Shown: piece after piece, positions 6,365-7,849 of the stretch | Layout: each line of letters opens with the position of its first letter | Position numbering within the stretch: position 1 is the first letter of the stretch | Source: Bacteroidota bacterium | GTDB lineage: Bacteria; Bacteroidota; Bacteroidia; Bacteroidales; PXBB01 | Length of the DNA stretch: 7,849 nt | Assembly (NCBI GenBank): GCA_022708385.1 | Contig: JAKIYU010000116.1 | Location: 1-7,849 of the forward strand | Direction: 5' to 3' | Translations under genes and position numbers: made by a program | The notes under the pieces: model-generated | The model's input: only the letters and a program-made list of their open reading frames with translations | Databases searched by the model: none | What the model was told of the DNA's origin: nothing

Positions 6365-7060
6365 TTATTTTATCACATATTTTTTGTTGCTTACGCTGAC
6401 GCTAGGCGGCAGGTTATTTTTTTCAAAATAATCATAGCCTTCTTTCAGGTTTTGCCAGAAGGCGAAGTATTCTGAGTCCTTGTGCTTTTGCATTTTGCTT
6501 TCCGTCATTCGGAAGGGAAAAATATGCAGGCTGATTTGGGTTTGTCCTTTTTCAAACGCTTTCTGAACGATGCTGTAAATCTCTTCTATTCGCTCGTCAG
6601 TCATAGCATAACATCCGATAGAAACACAACTGCCATGCACCATCAATGCACTGCCTGTATAACCGTTTGCCCTGTCAAACTCATTGGGATAACCGGTGTC
6701 GAATGACAAATGGAATGTGCTGTAAGGATTCAGATGCTTGGGCTTTACAGTATAGAAGCCCTCGGGACTTTTACAATCGCCTTGTTTTTTCTTGGGCCCT
6801 AATCCTCCGGAAAAATAGCAGATGGTGTACTTCTTAAACAATTCATAGGTGTTATTATTTTTTACCCAAATCTCCAACTCTTCATCTTCCTTGAAAATTC
6901 TTATAAAAACAGGGTTTCCAAAGGCAAGCCCTTTTTCAGCGAATGCTTTTTCGAGAAGAGGATATTGTGTTTTAACAACCTTTTTCGAAAGCGTACTTTC
7001 CTTTATCTGTGAATATAACATGGCAGGCAATAATAGCAATAAAGTTAATGAATATTTCAT
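6365..7060 (-). CDS. YafK-type L,D-transpeptidase (YkuD catalytic domain), secreted
   Basis: This 231-residue protein starts with a signal peptide (LTLLLLLPAMLYS, cleavage near residue 17). The YkuD catalytic domain spans about 50-180. Seen: FKEDEELEIWVK (56-67), FSGGLGPKKKQGD (83-95), SPEGFY (98-103), HLSFDTGYPNEFDR (117-130), and the catalytic stretch LMVHGSCVSIGCYAM with His142 and the nucleophile Cys150. This order, especially GYPN.FDR and SIGCYAMTD, matches YafK (LdtF/DpaA), which in E. coli detaches Braun lipoprotein from peptidoglycan rather than making 3-3 crosslinks. Bacteroidetes lack classical Lpp, so the substrate here is open. A possible -7 element (TAATTTTA, read on the minus strand at 7099-7092) lies about 32 bases before the ATG. 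The gene converges on the recombinase gene with only 20 bases between their stops. Confidence 0.9.
   Translation of the reverse strand: MKYSLTLLLLLPAMLYSQIKESTLSKKVVKTQYPLLEKAFAEKGLAFGNPVFIRIFKEDEELEIWVKNNNTYELFKKYTICYFSGGLGPKKKQGDCKSPEGFYTVKPKHLNPYSTFHLSFDTGYPNEFDRANGYTGSALMVHGSCVSIGCYAMTDERIEEIYSIVQKAFEKGQTQISLHIFPFRMTESKMQKHKDSEYFAFWQNLKEGYDYFEKNNLPPSVSVSNKKYVIK
6396..6423 (+). terminator. Possible intrinsic terminator of the sigma/recombinase operon, inside the end of the L,D-transpeptidase gene
   Basis: On the plus strand CTGACGC (6396-6402) and GCGGCAG (6406-6412) form a GC-rich stem with one A-G mismatch and a 3-base TAG loop. It is followed by GTTA and a run of seven Ts (6417-6423). 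The stem begins about 50 bases after the recombinase stop and overlaps the last codons of the convergent gene, so plus-strand transcripts would end within the opposing gene. The stem is short and imperfect, hence moderate confidence. Confidence 0.42.
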
Positions 7061-7139
7061 CTCAAAAGAGTTTATGTTTTTTATTAAACTTTAAAATTAG
7101 GTATAAATATTATTAATGAGTTTGGTGGAAAATATAAAA

Positions 7140-7165
7140 GCCTCTGCAGAGATTTCTACAGAGGC
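7140..7165 (-). terminator. Intrinsic terminator downstream of the DUF4476-type gene
   Basis: GCCTCTG (7140-7146) pairs perfectly with CAGAGGC (7159-7165). After one mismatch, AGA (7148-7150) pairs with TCT (7155-7157) around a GATT loop. Read on the minus strand the hairpin begins 8 bases after the stop codon of the gene at 7174 and is followed by TTTTATATTTT, a good intrinsic terminator. The plus strand also carries a T-run (7171-7175), but no plus-strand gene points into it. It separates the DUF4476-type gene from the L,D-transpeptidase, which therefore likely has its own promoter in 7061-7139. Confidence 0.72.
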
Positions 7166-7173
7166 ATACGTTT

Positions 7174-7849
7174 TTAAAGTAACGAAGTTTGCCGCATACC
7201 ACTTATATATCTGTCGAGCTCGGAAATGCTGCTTGAAAAGGTAAATGCATTGTTTACAAGATAATAGTTGTTTTTGTCATAAACACCCGGATACGCTAGC
7301 TTGGCAAAATCTACTTTTGTTGATTCGAAGGTAAAGAGTTCCATGATTTCATAAACTTGGAATGAGGTCAGGATGTTTGATGTAGCTGCCTGCCTGGCGA
7401 GTTCCAGTTTTGAGCTTTCGAACGAGAGGCGACCTATGGAGCTTTTTAATAGGGAAAAATCGTAGTCGCTCATATAGGGTGGAATGTAAACGGGAGGTGC
7501 TGCGGGAGGGTAGTTGTTGTGCAGGCTGTATTCCTCTTCAATCACATACCTGCCCAAGTGGTCTATCATTGCATAAATTTCACGGCCCGAACGTATGTGA
7601 ATCATTCCTTCATATATGATTTTTGGCATACCGATAACAACCCCGTGTGGCGTTATTCTGTGCTTCTCGACCCGCAAATAATGTTTGCCAGGTGAAACGT
7701 TCTGAAAAGAAATAGAGCCGGTTATCTGAGTAAAAACTTCTTCATCAAAAACAAGCGAGAATGTGGAATTGTCAAACAGCCTTAAGGTTAATTCGCTGGC
7801 CCTGGCTGTCCTTGCACTGAACAGCATTAAAGCTGATAAACAGGCGGTT
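7174..7849 (-). CDS. Secreted DUF4476-type protein, 5' end cut by window edge
   Basis: Residues are numbered from the ATG at 7825-7827, which gives 217 residues; the frame stays open to the right edge, adding TACLSAL in front. That extension completes a signal peptide (ACLSALMLFSARTARA, cleavage before SELT), so the true start is probably outside the window. Next comes a beta-rich N-terminal region (about 12-98), including VSPGKHYLRVEK, reminiscent of PEGA-like surface domains. A proline-rich linker (105-118, YPPAAPPVYIPPYM) leads to a helical C-terminal domain (about 122-210) that I recognise as DUF4476, common in Bacteroidetes secreted proteins and of unknown function. Within it, motifs such as FESSKLELA (136-144) and FESTKVDFA (167-175) repeat every 31 residues. 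Nothing indicates enzyme activity. Confidence 0.8.
   Translation of the reverse strand, partial: TACLSALMLFSARTARASELTLRLFDNSTFSLVFDEEVFTQITGSISFQNVSPGKHYLRVEKHRITPHGVVIGMPKIIYEGMIHIRSGREIYAMIDHLGRYVIEEEYSLHNNYPPAAPPVYIPPYMSDYDFSLLKSSIGRLSFESSKLELARQAATSNILTSFQVYEIMELFTFESTKVDFAKLAYPGVYDKNNYYLVNNAFTFSSSISELDRYISGMRQTSLL

Overview
The window looks like chromosomal DNA of a Bacteroidetes bacterium, probably a Bacteroidales-like lineage; this is inference, not a database result. The grounds are A-rich leaders without clear Shine-Dalgarno sequences, secreted proteins whose signal peptides end in Ala-Gln or Ser-Gln, a DUF4476-type protein, a YafK-type L,D-transpeptidase, and a small membrane protein opening with the 'FKTPKGYFENLP' motif that I associate with Bacteroidetes ECF sigma loci. 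No rRNA, tRNA, CRISPR array, insertion sequence or phage gene was seen. Two genes are cut by the window edges.

Layout, left to right. (1) Bases 1-555 hold the C-terminal part of a calcineurin-like metallophosphoesterase. (2) Bases 652-3850 form a tight plus-strand cluster. It encodes a two-subunit transketolase whose N- and C-terminal halves (652-1488 and 2894-3850) are separated by a gene for a secreted von Willebrand factor A (VWA) protein (about 1478-2884). The VWA gene overlaps the first transketolase gene and ends 9 bases before the second. (3) Bases 3891-6344 hold an ECF-type sigma factor, a small single-pass membrane protein that is probably its regulator, a periplasmic Spy/CpxP-like protein, and a XerC/XerD-type tyrosine recombinase that starts on the base after the preceding stop codon. 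(4) On the minus strand are a secreted YafK-type L,D-transpeptidase (6365-7060) and, upstream of it, a secreted DUF4476-type protein cut by the right edge (7174-7849). A good intrinsic terminator lies between these two.

How the genes may work together. The split transketolase serves the non-oxidative pentose phosphate pathway. The sigma factor, membrane protein and Spy-like protein look like a compact envelope-stress circuit. The L,D-transpeptidase and the metallophosphoesterase may also act at the envelope, but nothing in the sequence ties them to that circuit.

The most unusual feature is the VWA gene between the two halves of one cytoplasmic enzyme. No wholly new system is proved by the sequence. 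The best candidates for follow-up are that arrangement and the sigma / membrane protein / Spy-like / recombinase operon.
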